From assembly GCF_014205155.1 (NCBI RefSeq), contig NZ_JACHMX010000001.1, positions 3,348,001-3,412,000 on the forward strand: DNA of 64,000 nucleotides, given 5' to 3'. Every line of letters begins with the position of its first letter. Within the stretch, counting starts at the first letter, position 1. The translations under genes and the position numbers were made by a program. The notes beneath the pieces were generated by a model. It ran no database searches and was not told where the DNA came from. It saw only the letters and a list, made by a program, of their open reading frames with translations. This DNA is from Amycolatopsis umgeniensis. Its GTDB lineage: Bacteria > Actinomycetota > Actinomycetes > Mycobacteriales > Pseudonocardiaceae. Of the stretch, positions 49,494 through 58,616 are shown piece by piece.

Positions 49494-50882
49494 TCAGGCC
49501 GCGCGCGACTGGCCGCCCCGCCGGGGAAGCTCCGTCACGGTCGCCCCGGTGGCGGGACGCCGCCGGTTGGCCCGCATCACCTTGCGCATGATGCCCGGCT
49601 TCATCAGCGCGGTCGGCGGGTCGATCAGCCCGGCCACCCGCATGAACGCCGCCGTGATGTCGGGATCGACCGTCGCCGCGTACTGGACCTTCGCCATGTA
49701 CGCGTTGCCCATCTTGACCTGGAGCGTCCGTTTTCCTTCCGCACCGGGGAAGTCGAGGTCGCCGCTGGTCGAGATCGCCCACGGGTCGTTGATGACCTTG
49801 GCGATCTCGCGCAGGAACTTCCGCGAGTCCGGCTCGGACCGCCGGGCGAGGTGCTCGCGCAGCGCGATCGCCTCCATCGACGCGACCGTCATGCCCTGGC
49901 CGTACACCGGGTTGAAGCTGCAGAACGCGTCGCCGAGCACGAACAGCCGCTCCGGGAACCGCTTGAGCCGTTCGTACCGCCGTCGCAGGCTCGCCGGGAA
50001 CTTGAACGTCACCGGCTCGATCAGCGGCTGGGCGTCCTTCACCGCTTCGTAGATCTCCTTGGTGGGCAACGACTTCACGAACTCGAGATAGCCACGCGCG
50101 TCGTTCGGCGGATGGTCGCCGAGAACACCGGTCAGCGAAAGGATGCACTCGTTTTCGTTGACCTGCCCGAAGAAAGCGCCCCGCGGATGCGAGGGCGAGG
50201 CGACCGGGTTGATCGACTGCCAGCCGTCGAACATCTCCGGCCGTTTGCGGAACATCCGGGTGGTGTAGGCCAGCCCGATCTTCACGCGCTCCTCCGCGGG
50301 CCGCTCGAAGCCCAGCTCCTCCAGCCAAACCGGCGTCCGCGTACCACGTCCGGACGCATCGACGACCAGGTCCGCGCCGAGCCGCTCCTCCGCCGAAGAG
50401 CCGTCCCGTGCCTGCACGCGGACCCCGATGATCCGCTTGCCCTCACGCGTGGCGAGCAGGCCGTGGACGTCGGTGCGTTCGCGGTAGGTGACGTTCGGCA
50501 ACGCCGCGGTGCGCAGCCGCAGGTGGTGCTCCAGTACCGGGCGCAACGCCGTGATCGACGGCAGCCCGCTGTCGGCGGGCATGACCTGCGTCCCGTTGAA
50601 GAACCACTTCATCCGCGCGAGATCGCCGACCGGGATGCCGGAGTCCCGCAGGTCGTCCAGCAGTCCGGGAAAGAGCTCCTCGAGGATGAAATAACCGCGC
50701 GCGTGCAGTCCGTGCGCGTGCCAGGTGTGCGGGGTGCCGCGCCGCGGCTTGTCCACGCCGAGCACCTCGTCGCGATCGACGACCACGACCTCGCGGTAGA
50801 ACTCGGAAAGCACTCTCGCCGCCAGGGTGCCGGCGACACTGCCGCCGATCACCACCGCGCGTTTGCCGACGGGTTCGTTCAT
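49494..50882 (-). CDS. FAD-dependent oxidoreductase/monooxygenase, paralogue A
   Basis: A 462-residue flavoprotein of the p-hydroxybenzoate hydroxylase fold. The FAD dinucleotide site is RAVVIGGSVAGTLAARVLSE, followed by RRGTPHTWHAHGLHARGYFI, and the second FAD motif LFVLGDAFCSFNPVYGQGMT. The C-terminal 100 residues (VKMGNAYMAKVQYAATVD, IDPPTALMKPGIMRKVMR) are shared with paralogue B. ATG 50882 with AGGAG eight bases upstream is preferred over 50888. It follows paralogue B on the same strand after 19 bases, so they form an operon. Likely aromatic hydroxylation or an oxidative rearrangement. Confidence 0.88.
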   Translation of the reverse strand: MNEPVGKRAVVIGGSVAGTLAARVLSEFYREVVVVDRDEVLGVDKPRRGTPHTWHAHGLHARGYFILEELFPGLLDDLRDSGIPVGDLARMKWFFNGTQVMPADSGLPSITALRPVLEHHLRLRTAALPNVTYRERTDVHGLLATREGKRIIGVRVQARDGSSAEERLGADLVVDASGRGTRTPVWLEELGFERPAEERVKIGLAYTTRMFRKRPEMFDGWQSINPVASPSHPRGAFFGQVNENECILSLTGVLGDHPPNDARGYLEFVKSLPTKEIYEAVKDAQPLIEPVTFKFPASLRRRYERLKRFPERLFVLGDAFCSFNPVYGQGMTVASMEAIALREHLARRSEPDSRKFLREIAKVINDPWAISTSGDLDFPGAEGKRTLQVKMGNAYMAKVQYAATVDPDITAAFMRVAGLIDPPTALMKPGIMRKVMRANRRRPATGATVTELPRRGGQSRAA

Positions 50883-50901
50883 GAGCATGGCTCCTTGACG
50901 C

Positions 50902-52296
50902 TCAGGCCGCGAGGTCGTCGGACGCGGGCGGGGCCTGACCGATCGTGGCGGGGGGTGTGAGAGGGGCGGCCGTCTTGACGCGCCGCGCGGTACGCAGCAC
51001 GCCGACCACCAGGCTGGGCCGCATCAACGCGGTCGGCGGGTCGACCAGGCCCGCGGCCCGGAAGAACGCCTCGGTGAACCGGCCGTCGACGGTCGCCGCG
51101 GAATGCAGCTTCGCCATGTAGGCGTTGCCCATCTTGACCTTCAGCGGACGAGGACCCTCGACGCCGGGAAAAGCGAGGTCACCGCCCGCCGAGATGTCCC
51201 ACGGCACGTCGATGATCGGGCTGATCTCCTTGAAGAACCGCAGCGGGCGCACGCCACCGTCGTCGAGGTGTTTGCCGAGCTGGTCGGCCTCCATGGCCGC
51301 GACAGTCATGCCCTGGCCGTACACCGGGTTGAACGCGCACACCCCATCGCCGATCACCAGCATGCCCTCGGGGAAACGACGCAGCTTGTCGAACCGGCGG
51401 CGGACGCTGGCGGGCACCTTGAAGCTGGTGATCTCGCTGATCGGCTTCGCGGTGCGCACGGCCTGGTAGATCTCGGGTGCTTCCAGCGTCTTGGCGAACT
51501 CGAGGAAACCCTGGGCGTCACGCGGCGGATGGTCGCCGAGCAGGCCGGTCTGCGACAGCAGGGCGACATTCCCCGGCAGGTTCACGAAGAACGCGCCGCG
51601 CGGGTTGGCGGGCGAGGCGACCGGGTTGATCGCCAGATCGTCGCCGAACGGGTCGGTGTCCAGTTCGAACAGCCGCGACGTGTAGGCGAGGTCGATCTTG
51701 ATCTTCTCCTCGGCCGGGCGCTCGTAGCCGAGTTCTTCCAGCCACACCGACGAACGGCTGCCGCGGCCGGTGGAGTCGACGATCAGGTCGGCGTGGAGCG
51801 TTTCGGGTTCGGCGTCGTCGCCGGTCACCCGGACACCGATGATCCGCGTGTGGTCGTCGGTCGCGACCAGCGACTGGATGACCGTGCGCTCGCGGACCTC
51901 GACGTTCGGCAGCGCGAGCACCCTCGCGCGGACGTGCTCTTCGAGCTCCGGTCGGGTCGCGGACACACTGAGCAGGCCGGAGTCCTTCTGCTGCAGGCGT
52001 TTCCCGTTGAAGTACCAACGCAGGCTGCCCGAGAGGTCGCCGCTGGGGATACCGTCGGCGGTCAACTCCGCCTGCAGGCCGGGAAAGAGGTCTTCGAGGA
52101 TCTGCTGGCCGCGTGCGAGCAGCGCGTGCGCGTGGTGCGCCTGCGGCACGCCGCGGCGGGTCCCGGTGACGCCGACGATCGTGTCACGTTCGATGATCAC
52201 GACGGTGCGGTAGCGCTCCGAAAGTACGCGGGCGGTCAGCAGGCCGGCCATGCCGCCGCCGAGCACGACGGCGCGTTCGCCAAGGTATTCGCCCAT
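50902..52296 (-). CDS. FAD-dependent oxidoreductase/monooxygenase, paralogue B
   Basis: A 464-residue flavoprotein closely paralogous to the next gene. FAD motifs are RAVVLGGGMAGLLTARVLSE and MLVIGDGVCAFNPVYGQGMT; the shared RRGVPQAHHAHALLARGQQI segment marks this family. Long stretches such as WLEELGYERPAEE and INPVASPANPRGAFF are nearly the same in both. Tandem duplication is the simplest origin, with later specialisation. ATG 52296 has GGAGG nine bases upstream. It is divergent from the halogenase-like operon across 250 bases. Confidence 0.88.
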   Translation of the reverse strand: MGEYLGERAVVLGGGMAGLLTARVLSERYRTVVIIERDTIVGVTGTRRGVPQAHHAHALLARGQQILEDLFPGLQAELTADGIPSGDLSGSLRWYFNGKRLQQKDSGLLSVSATRPELEEHVRARVLALPNVEVRERTVIQSLVATDDHTRIIGVRVTGDDAEPETLHADLIVDSTGRGSRSSVWLEELGYERPAEEKIKIDLAYTSRLFELDTDPFGDDLAINPVASPANPRGAFFVNLPGNVALLSQTGLLGDHPPRDAQGFLEFAKTLEAPEIYQAVRTAKPISEITSFKVPASVRRRFDKLRRFPEGMLVIGDGVCAFNPVYGQGMTVAAMEADQLGKHLDDGGVRPLRFFKEISPIIDVPWDISAGGDLAFPGVEGPRPLKVKMGNAYMAKLHSAATVDGRFTEAFFRAAGLVDPPTALMRPSLVVGVLRTARRVKTAAPLTPPATIGQAPPASDDLAA

Positions 52297-52546
52297 CGCG
52301 GGATGCCTCCAATAGGTAGTCGGCCGGGCCGTCGGAGTCCGACACGTGAAGAATCGTCGTCCGCCCGGTTCCCCGGAGCGTCTCTTCGACTGCGGTTTCC
52401 CGTCCGCACCGCGCCGCCGTCTCGTGAATGCGTTGTGAGGCAACGAGTTCAGTCGAACGGGCCAGCCGGTTCTCGAGTGGATCTCAATTCCCGGTTGTTA
52501 GCGTCGATCAAGTAATTCCGGCCGTCGGCGTAGTTGGAGAGGTGTC
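52297..52546. promoter_or_regulatory. Divergent promoter region of the FAD oxidoreductase and halogenase-like operons
   Basis: 250 bases without a gene between ATG 52296 (minus) and ATG 52547 (plus). It presumably carries both promoters. A GGAGAGGTG ribosome-binding site precedes the plus-strand gene. No clear operator seen. Confidence 0.5.
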
Positions 52547-53935
52547 ATGCGCACAACGACCCAGATCCTCGTGATCGGCGGTGGCCCGGCGGGATCCACC
52601 GCTGCCGGGCTTCTGGCCAAAGAGGGTTTCGAAGTCACTCTTCTCGAGCGGGAACACTTCCCGCGCTACCACATCGGTGAATCGCTGCTGCCCTCGTGCC
52701 GCCCGATTCTCGAGCGCCTCGGCGTCTGGGACAAGATCGCGGCCGCCGGGTTCCAGCCCAAGGGCGGCGCCTACTACTTCTGGGGACCCGAAGAGTGGGA
52801 GGTGCGCTTCCGGCCTCACCGTCGTGACGGCAGCACCAGCGCGTGGCAGGTCATCCGCGCCGATTTCGACAAGATCCTGCTCGACCACGCGCGCGAGGTC
52901 GGCGTCGACGTCACCGAGGGCATCGCGGTGAAGAAGCTCGACTTCGACGGCGACCGTCCGGTCGCGGCGCACTGGGCCGAGGCGAAGAACCCGGCCAACT
53001 CCGGCCGGATCGAGTTCGACTACCTCGTCGACGCCTCGGGCCGCGGCGGCGTGATGGCCACCAAGTACCTGAAGAACCGCAAGTTCCACAACGTCTTCCG
53101 CAACGTCGCCGCCTGGTCGTACTGGAAGGACGCGAAGGAGCTGGACCGCGGGCCGCGTGGCGCGATCACCGTCGCTTCCGTCGGCGATGGCTGGTTCTGG
53201 GGCATTCCGCTTCCCGACGGCACGATGAGCGTCGGCCTGGTCACCGGAAAGGACTCCTTCAACGCCGCGCGCAACGAACTCGGCGGAGTGGATCCGGTGT
53301 ACCACAAGGCGATCGGCGACTGCCCGGCGATTCAGCAGCTGCTGATCGAGGCCGAGCAGGTCACCGAGGTCAAGGTCGAGCAGGACTATTCGTACGCGGC
53401 CGAGCAGTTCCAGGGCCCCGGCTACCTGCTCGCCGGCGACGCCGCCTGCTTCCTCGACCCCCTCCTGTCGACCGGTGTGCATCTGGGCACCTACAGCGCG
53501 CTGATCGGCACCGCCGCGATCAGCAGCGTCATCCGCGGGGAGATCGGCGAGACCGAGGCCTGGGACTTCTACGAGGTCGTCTACCGCCGCGCCTACGAAC
53601 GGCTGCTGGTGCTGGTGTCCACCTTCTACGAGAGCTACCGCGGCAAGGAACACCACTTCTTCCGCGCGCAGCAACTGTCCGAAAAGGACTGGGAAGGGCT
53701 GGACGTACAGGCCGCCTTCGACCGGTTCGTCACCGGTATCGCCGACCTCGAGGACACCGAAGAGGTCTACCGCCGGATCCAGGGTCACCTGCTCGGCGAC
53801 GAGAGCGGCAAGCACAACCCGCTCGACAACCTCAACCGCGTCCACGAGCACAAGCAGTCGCCGGAGAAGCCCGAAAAGGCGATCAACGGGTTGTACCTGA
53901 GCTACGAGCCGCAGATCGGCATCCGGCGCGCGTGA
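52547..53935 (+). CDS. FADH2-dependent halogenase-like flavoprotein A
   Basis: A 462-residue flavoprotein. The FAD site is LVIGGGPAGSTAAGLLAKEG, followed by the halogenase-family block FPRYHIGESLLPSCRPILER. A Lys (about residue 72, in GFQPKGGAYYFWG) is at the place of the catalytic lysine of flavin halogenases, and DGWFWGIPLPDG (about 214-225) matches the WxWxIP-type motif; LLAGDAACFLDPLLSTGVHL completes the pattern. These features fit phenolic/pyrrolic halogenases of the type found in glycopeptide clusters. Some relatives with the same motifs are hydroxylases or reductases. A second, shorter paralogue follows after 39 bases. No flavin reductase is in the window. Confidence 0.82.
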   Translation: MRTTTQILVIGGGPAGSTAAGLLAKEGFEVTLLEREHFPRYHIGESLLPSCRPILERLGVWDKIAAAGFQPKGGAYYFWGPEEWEVRFRPHRRDGSTSAWQVIRADFDKILLDHAREVGVDVTEGIAVKKLDFDGDRPVAAHWAEAKNPANSGRIEFDYLVDASGRGGVMATKYLKNRKFHNVFRNVAAWSYWKDAKELDRGPRGAITVASVGDGWFWGIPLPDGTMSVGLVTGKDSFNAARNELGGVDPVYHKAIGDCPAIQQLLIEAEQVTEVKVEQDYSYAAEQFQGPGYLLAGDAACFLDPLLSTGVHLGTYSALIGTAAISSVIRGEIGETEAWDFYEVVYRRAYERLLVLVSTFYESYRGKEHHFFRAQQLSEKDWEGLDVQAAFDRFVTGIADLEDTEEVYRRIQGHLLGDESGKHNPLDNLNRVHEHKQSPEKPEKAINGLYLSYEPQIGIRRA

Positions 53936-53974
53936 GCGCCTCCACACTTCCACCGGCCCAGGGAAAGGTTCCTC

Positions 53975-55240
53975 ATGTCAGCCACGCTCCACGGTATGCC
54001 CGAGCGGTTCGACGTCATCGTGATCGGTGGCGGCCCGGCGGGCGCGACCTGCGCCGGACTCCTCGCCAAGGAGGGGCATACGGTCCTGGTCCTCGAACGC
54101 GAACGGTTCCCCCGCTACCACATCGGTGAGTCCCTGATCCCGGTCGGCATGCGCCCGCTCCAGGAACTGGACCTGCTCGACCGCATGGAGGCCCGCGGTT
54201 TCGAGCGCAAGTACGGCGGCAGCCTGGTGTGGGGGAACCGGGACGTGCCATGGAACTTCTCGTTCATGAAGGCCGCGGAAGGCACCTACGCCTACCACAC
54301 CCGCCGCGCCGACCTGGACACCCTGATCCTCGACCGCGCCCGTGAACTCGGCGCGTACGTCGTGGAGGAGACGACGGTCAAGGACGTGCTCCAGTCCGAC
54401 ACCGGCCGGGTCACCGGCGTCCGGTTCACCCTGCGCGGCTCGGCGGGCGAATACGAGGCCACCGCCTCGCTGGTCGTCGACGCGTCCGGCCAGTCCCGGG
54501 TGATCGGCCGGAAGTTCAGCGACATCACCTGGCACAACGAGCTCCGCAACGTCGCCGTCTGGACCTACTACGACAACTGCGAGCGGCTGCCCGGCGACGA
54601 ATGGACCAACATCCTCATCGAAGGCACCGACGAGGGCTGGTTCTGGGGCATCCCGATCGACAAGGGCACGATGAGCGTCGGCTACGTGACCAAGTCGGAC
54701 ATCGCCAACGCGGACGACCAGTCGCTGGAACAGATCTTCCTCGCCGAACGGGACAAGACCACCCGGCTCAAGGGGCTGCTGGCCAACGCCCGTCAGCACG
54801 CGGGATACCGGACGGCGCGGGACTGGTCCTACACCAACGAAACCTTCTACGGCGACGGCTGGGTGCTCGTCGGCGACGCCGCCGCTTTCGTCGACCCGCT
54901 GTTCTCCACCGGTGTCGCGCTGGCCACGCTGGCGGGCAGCTCACTGTCCAAAGTGGTCCACAAGATCCTGGAACACCCGGCCATCGAGGAGAAGGCGCTC
55001 GACCGGTACGCCGGGAACTACCGCGCGTTCTTCGACGAGATCCGCAACTTCGTCGAGCGGTTCTACGACCGGACGAAGTACAAGGAGTACTACTACGACC
55101 TCGCCCAGGAGGTCGTGGACCCGGAGCAGCTCCACGCGCCGAGCGTCGACTTCGTCACGCTGGTCTCCGGGCTTTCGGGCAAGCACCCGCTGTTGAAGAT
55201 CAACCTCGACGACCTGATCGCGAACGTCACCGAACCCTGA
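53975..55240 (+). CDS. FADH2-dependent halogenase-like flavoprotein B
   Basis: A 421-residue paralogue of the preceding protein. It keeps VIGGGPAGATCAGLLAKEG, RFPRYHIGESLIPVGMRPLQ, a Lys (about 79) in ERKYGGSLVWGN, EGWFWGIPIDKG (about 220-231) and LVGDAAAFVDPLFSTGVALA. The C-terminus is shorter than in protein A. ATG 53975 has AAAGG nine bases upstream. Two tandem halogenase-like genes could give two chlorination sites on one product, or one could have another oxidative role. The antiporter gene starts 13 bases after the stop. Confidence 0.82.
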   Translation: MSATLHGMPERFDVIVIGGGPAGATCAGLLAKEGHTVLVLERERFPRYHIGESLIPVGMRPLQELDLLDRMEARGFERKYGGSLVWGNRDVPWNFSFMKAAEGTYAYHTRRADLDTLILDRARELGAYVVEETTVKDVLQSDTGRVTGVRFTLRGSAGEYEATASLVVDASGQSRVIGRKFSDITWHNELRNVAVWTYYDNCERLPGDEWTNILIEGTDEGWFWGIPIDKGTMSVGYVTKSDIANADDQSLEQIFLAERDKTTRLKGLLANARQHAGYRTARDWSYTNETFYGDGWVLVGDAAAFVDPLFSTGVALATLAGSSLSKVVHKILEHPAIEEKALDRYAGNYRAFFDEIRNFVERFYDRTKYKEYYYDLAQEVVDPEQLHAPSVDFVTLVSGLSGKHPLLKINLDDLIANVTEP

Positions 55241-55253
55241 TCGGGAAACAACC

Positions 55254-56657
55254 ATGGTGGAGGTCAAACCCCGCACCGGCTACCGGGCGCTGGGGGTCTA
55301 CATGGGACTGGTCGTGGTCCCCGTCGTGATCGCGATCATCCTGCTGACACAAGGCGACGAAGGCGGCACCCTCACCGGCACCGGAGAGGCGACCGGGCCA
55401 TCGCTGGCACAGCTGCTGCTGGCGATCGCCGTGGTCGTCGGCGCCTGCAAGGTGGTGGGCTGGCTGGCCCAGCGGATCGGGCAGCCCGCGGTGATCGGCG
55501 AGATCACCGCGGGCGTCCTGCTCGGCCCATCGGTGCTCGGCGCGCTGTGGCCCTCGGGCGCGGCCGTGTTGATCCCGGCGGCGACGGTGCCGCAGCTGAA
55601 CGTCGTGGCGCAACTCGGCGTGATCTTCTTCGTCTTCCTCGCCGGACTCGAACTGGACACCAAGCTGTTGCGTGGACGCGGGAGGCTCGCTCTGGTCGTC
55701 AGCCACGTCAGCATCGCGCTGCCGTTCCTGCTCGGTATCGGGCTGGCCATGCTCGCCTACGGCAGGTTCGCGCCCGGCGGCGTCGGCTTCCTGCCTTTCG
55801 CGCTCTTCTTCGGGGTGTCGATGAGCATCACCGCGCTGCCGGTGCTGGTGCGGATCCTGCACGAGATCGGGCTCTTCCGCAGCGAGGTCGGCGTGGTGGC
55901 GCTGACCTGCGCGGTGGTCGACGACGTGACCGCGTGGAGCCTGCTGGCGCTGGTGATCGCGCTGACCACGGCGTCCTCGCTCGTCGGTGTCGTGCTGACG
56001 GTCGTGCTGACGGCGGCGTTCGTCGCGCTGCTCGGGCTGGTCGTGCGGCCGCTGCTGCGGAAGCTGGTCACCCGGGTTCCGGCGGCGAGCCTGCAGAAGG
56101 CCGCGCCGCTTTCGGTGGTCGGCGTGCTGCTCTGCGCGATGGCGACCGAATGGATCGGCGTGCACGCGATGTTCGGCGCGTTCGTGTTCGGCGTGGTCTT
56201 CCCGCGCGACAACCCGATCGCGACGTGGCTGCACGACAAGGCAGGCGGGCTGACGACCGCGTTGATGCTGCCGTTGTTCTTCGCTTACAGCGGGCTGCGC
56301 ACCGACATCGGCCTGCTTTCCGGCGGTGGCGCGTGGCTCTGGTGCGGCCTGATCCTGCTCGTGGCCGTCGCGGGCAAGCTCGGCGGTTCGGCGCTGGCCG
56401 CACGCGCGGTCGGCGAGAACTGGAACCGGTCGCTGCAAGTGGGCACGCTGATGAACTGCCGTGGCCTGACCGAGCTCGTGGTCCTCAACATCGGCCTCGA
56501 CCTCGGCGTGCTCTCCCCGACGCTGTTCACCATGCTGGTGATCATGGCGCTGGTCTCGACCGCGATGGCGGCGCCGATGGCGACCTGGTTCGCCCGGCGC
56601 GACGGCCAGAACGTGGTCGATTTCCTGGGCCACACCTCCGAACGTGCGGCGGCCTGA
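55254..56657 (+). CDS. CPA2-type sodium/proton (or potassium/proton) antiporter
   Basis: A 467-residue membrane protein with about 12-13 transmembrane segments of the NhaP/KefB-like CPA2 family. Signatures are RIGQPAVIGEITAGVLLGPS, GVIFFVFLAGLELDTKLLRG, the ion-site region TCAVVDDVTAWSLLALV with two Asp, and LMNCRGLTELVVLNIGLDLG. Antiporters of this family recur in actinomycete antibiotic clusters, including glycopeptide and polyketide ones, where they may counter ion stress or take part in export. It lies in the halogenase-like operon, coupled by position. Confidence 0.9.
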   Translation: MVEVKPRTGYRALGVYMGLVVVPVVIAIILLTQGDEGGTLTGTGEATGPSLAQLLLAIAVVVGACKVVGWLAQRIGQPAVIGEITAGVLLGPSVLGALWPSGAAVLIPAATVPQLNVVAQLGVIFFVFLAGLELDTKLLRGRGRLALVVSHVSIALPFLLGIGLAMLAYGRFAPGGVGFLPFALFFGVSMSITALPVLVRILHEIGLFRSEVGVVALTCAVVDDVTAWSLLALVIALTTASSLVGVVLTVVLTAAFVALLGLVVRPLLRKLVTRVPAASLQKAAPLSVVGVLLCAMATEWIGVHAMFGAFVFGVVFPRDNPIATWLHDKAGGLTTALMLPLFFAYSGLRTDIGLLSGGGAWLWCGLILLVAVAGKLGGSALAARAVGENWNRSLQVGTLMNCRGLTELVVLNIGLDLGVLSPTLFTMLVIMALVSTAMAAPMATWFARRDGQNVVDFLGHTSERAAA

Positions 56658-56733
56658 GCCACCGGCAAGAAGGAAGACGCTTCGCCGTCCGCCCGCTGCG
56701 AAGCTGGGACCGTCGACAATCTAGGAGGTCAAG

Positions 56734-57903
56734 GTGTCGAGCACCGATGTTCCGACGCGGGAGGAACTGGTTCGCCGCGTGGCCGAACTGGCACCCGCAC
56801 TGAAGAAGCACTCGAACTGGTCCGAGCAGAACCGGCGGGTGCACGAGGAGTCCATCGAGGCACTGGCCGACGCCGGTGTCTTCAAGCTGCGCCGCCCCAA
56901 GCGCTACGGCGGCTACGAAGCCGACACCCGCACCCTGGTCGACGTCGCCACCGAGATCGGCCGCGCCGACGGCTCCACCTCCTGGGTGGCCTCGGTGTAC
57001 TGGATCCCGACCTGGATGGCCTGCCAGTTCCCGGAGGCCGTGCAGGACGAGGTGTTCTCCACCCCGGACGTCCGCGTCTGCGGCACGTTGAGCCCGTCCG
57101 CGATGGCCGCACCGGTCGACGGCGGGGTCGTGGTGAACGGCAAATGGGGCTTCATCAGCGGGGCGCTGCACGCGCAGTGGCAGGAGATCATCGCGATCCT
57201 CGTGCCGCCGGAGGGCGAGCCGTACCCGATCATGGCGCTGGTGCCGATCTCGGATCTGCTGATCGTGGACGACTGGGACACCGCGGGCCTGCGCGGCACC
57301 GGCAGCGTTTCGACGGTGGCCCAGGACGTCTTCATCCCGGCGGAGCGGGTGCTCCCGCTGCCGGCGGTGCTGGAAGGTCAGGGCGCCGCTTCGGCGTCGA
57401 TCTACCGGGCGCCGCTGCTGCCGGTGGCCTCGGCGTCTTCGGTGGGGACGCTGGTGGGGATGGCGAGGGGCGCGCAGGACACGTTCCTCAAGCGTCTGCC
57501 GGACCGCAAGATCACTTACACCGCTTACGATTCGCAGCGCGAAGCCCCGATCACGCACCACCAGGTGGCCGAGTCGGCGATGAGGATCGACGAGGCCGAG
57601 TTCCACGCGCACCGACTGTCCACTTTGGTCGACACGAAGACGGCGGACGGCACCCCGTGGAAGCTCGAGGAGCGCGCGATCGCGCGGGCCGACCTCGGCG
57701 CCGTGGTCCGCCTCGCCAAGGAAGGCATCGACATCCTGGCCGGGGCCTCCGGCGGTTCGTCGATCTACCACGGCATCCCGATCCAGCGCATCGCCCGCGA
57801 CGTCGCCGCGGTCAACCTCCACGCGCTGATGCACCCGAACACCAACACCGAGCTGTACGGCCGCGTGCTCTGCGGGCTCGAGCCCAACACCCTCTACATC
57901 TAG
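56734..57903 (+). CDS. Acyl-CoA-dehydrogenase-fold flavin monooxygenase (group D, HsaA/HpaB-like)
   Basis: A 389-residue protein with ACAD architecture but no CoA-binding signature. The N-terminal helices contain LADAGVFKLRRPKRYGGYEAD, the middle domain DGGVVVNGKWGFISGALHAQ, and the end has LAGASGGSSIYHGIPIQRIA with a His/Ile pattern typical of two-component flavin monooxygenases of phenols (HsaA, hydroxyphenylacetate type) rather than dehydrogenases. GTG 56734 has a strong AGGAGG nine bases upstream. It probably hydroxylates an aromatic or quinone-type intermediate using reduced flavin from an unlinked reductase. Twelve bases separate it from the SgcJ-like gene. Confidence 0.85.
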   Translation: MSSTDVPTREELVRRVAELAPALKKHSNWSEQNRRVHEESIEALADAGVFKLRRPKRYGGYEADTRTLVDVATEIGRADGSTSWVASVYWIPTWMACQFPEAVQDEVFSTPDVRVCGTLSPSAMAAPVDGGVVVNGKWGFISGALHAQWQEIIAILVPPEGEPYPIMALVPISDLLIVDDWDTAGLRGTGSVSTVAQDVFIPAERVLPLPAVLEGQGAASASIYRAPLLPVASASSVGTLVGMARGAQDTFLKRLPDRKITYTAYDSQREAPITHHQVAESAMRIDEAEFHAHRLSTLVDTKTADGTPWKLEERAIARADLGAVVRLAKEGIDILAGASGGSSIYHGIPIQRIARDVAAVNLHALMHPNTNTELYGRVLCGLEPNTLYI

Positions 57904-57915
57904 GAGGATCCTCCG

Positions 57916-58353
57916 ATGACCACGACCGAAACCGGCACCGCCGCCGACCAGGCGGCGATCGCGGCGCTGACCCAGAAAGTGATCGCCGCGTGGGCCTACC
58001 ACGACGCCGACGCGTTCGCCGGCGTCTTCACCGACGACGGCACGATGATCCTGCCCGGCGTCTACAAGAAGGGCCGTGACGAGATCCGGTCTTTCCTCGT
58101 GGAATCGTTCGCGGGCAACTACAAGGGCACCCAGGTCACCGGCCGTCCGCTCGAGATCCGCTTCTTCACCCCGGACTCCGGTGTCCTGATCACGCAGGGC
58201 GGCGTGCTCGGCCCCGGCGAGACCGAGGTCGCGGACTCCCAGTCGATCCGTGCCTCGTGGACGGTCGTCAAACGGGACGGCGCCTGGCACCTGGCGTCCT
58301 ATCAGAACACCCCGGCCAAGCAGCAGCTGCCCAAGCCGGGCACGGCCGCCTGA
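57916..58353 (+). CDS. SgcJ/EcaC-family NTF2-like protein
   Basis: A 145-residue NTF2-fold protein. AAIAALTQKVIAAWAYHDAD, AGVFTDDGTMILPGVYKKGR and VLGPGETEVADSQSIRASWT are the conserved blocks of the TIGR02246 (SgcJ/EcaC) family. SgcJ comes from the C-1027 enediyne cluster, but the family is spread over many aromatic polyketide and other clusters, where members act as cyclase-like or protective proteins. ATG 57916 is preceded by AGGAGG (5 to 8 bases). It ends the plus-strand operon that starts with the halogenase-like genes. Confidence 0.88.
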   Translation: MTTTETGTAADQAAIAALTQKVIAAWAYHDADAFAGVFTDDGTMILPGVYKKGRDEIRSFLVESFAGNYKGTQVTGRPLEIRFFTPDSGVLITQGGVLGPGETEVADSQSIRASWTVVKRDGAWHLASYQNTPAKQQLPKPGTAA

Positions 58354-58454
58354 CCCTTCACCACCGGAACCCGGGCCCTCTCCCCAGGGCCCGGGTTCCG
58401 CGCTGTCCGGGCACTGACCGTCCACAAGGGACACTTCCACACGGGTGTCGGGGC

Positions 58455-58501
58455 GACGGTGGAGGATTTGGGACGTTGAGTGGCCCAGATCCTCCACCGT
58501 C
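58455..58501. terminator. 18-bp hairpin after the SgcJ-like gene
   Basis: Arms GACGGTGGAGGATTTGGG and CCCAGATCCTCCACCGTC pair with one mismatch and an 11-base loop, about 100 bases after the operon stop. The arm is related to the one at 40712. Confidence 0.75.
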
Positions 58502-58616
58502 GCGGGAAGGTCGTGTTGGTCACGACGCCGCGTGGCTCGCCCAAGGCGGCGTTCCAGCACCCGCATTGCCACTCACGACCGCCTGGACCCAACACGATTC
58601 GGCGCCCTGCCGGGCA

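Noticed and set aside
52547..56657. A glycopeptide-type cluster, suggested by halogenase plus antiporter
   Set aside because: No NRPS modules, OxyA-C P450 set or hydroxyphenylglycine genes are seen; the genes alone are not specific.
40777..58353. An enediyne gene cluster, suggested by the neocarzinostatin-type protein and the SgcJ-family protein
   Set aside because: No iterative enediyne PKS or its conserved companion genes are present in the window, and both families occur widely outside enediyne loci.
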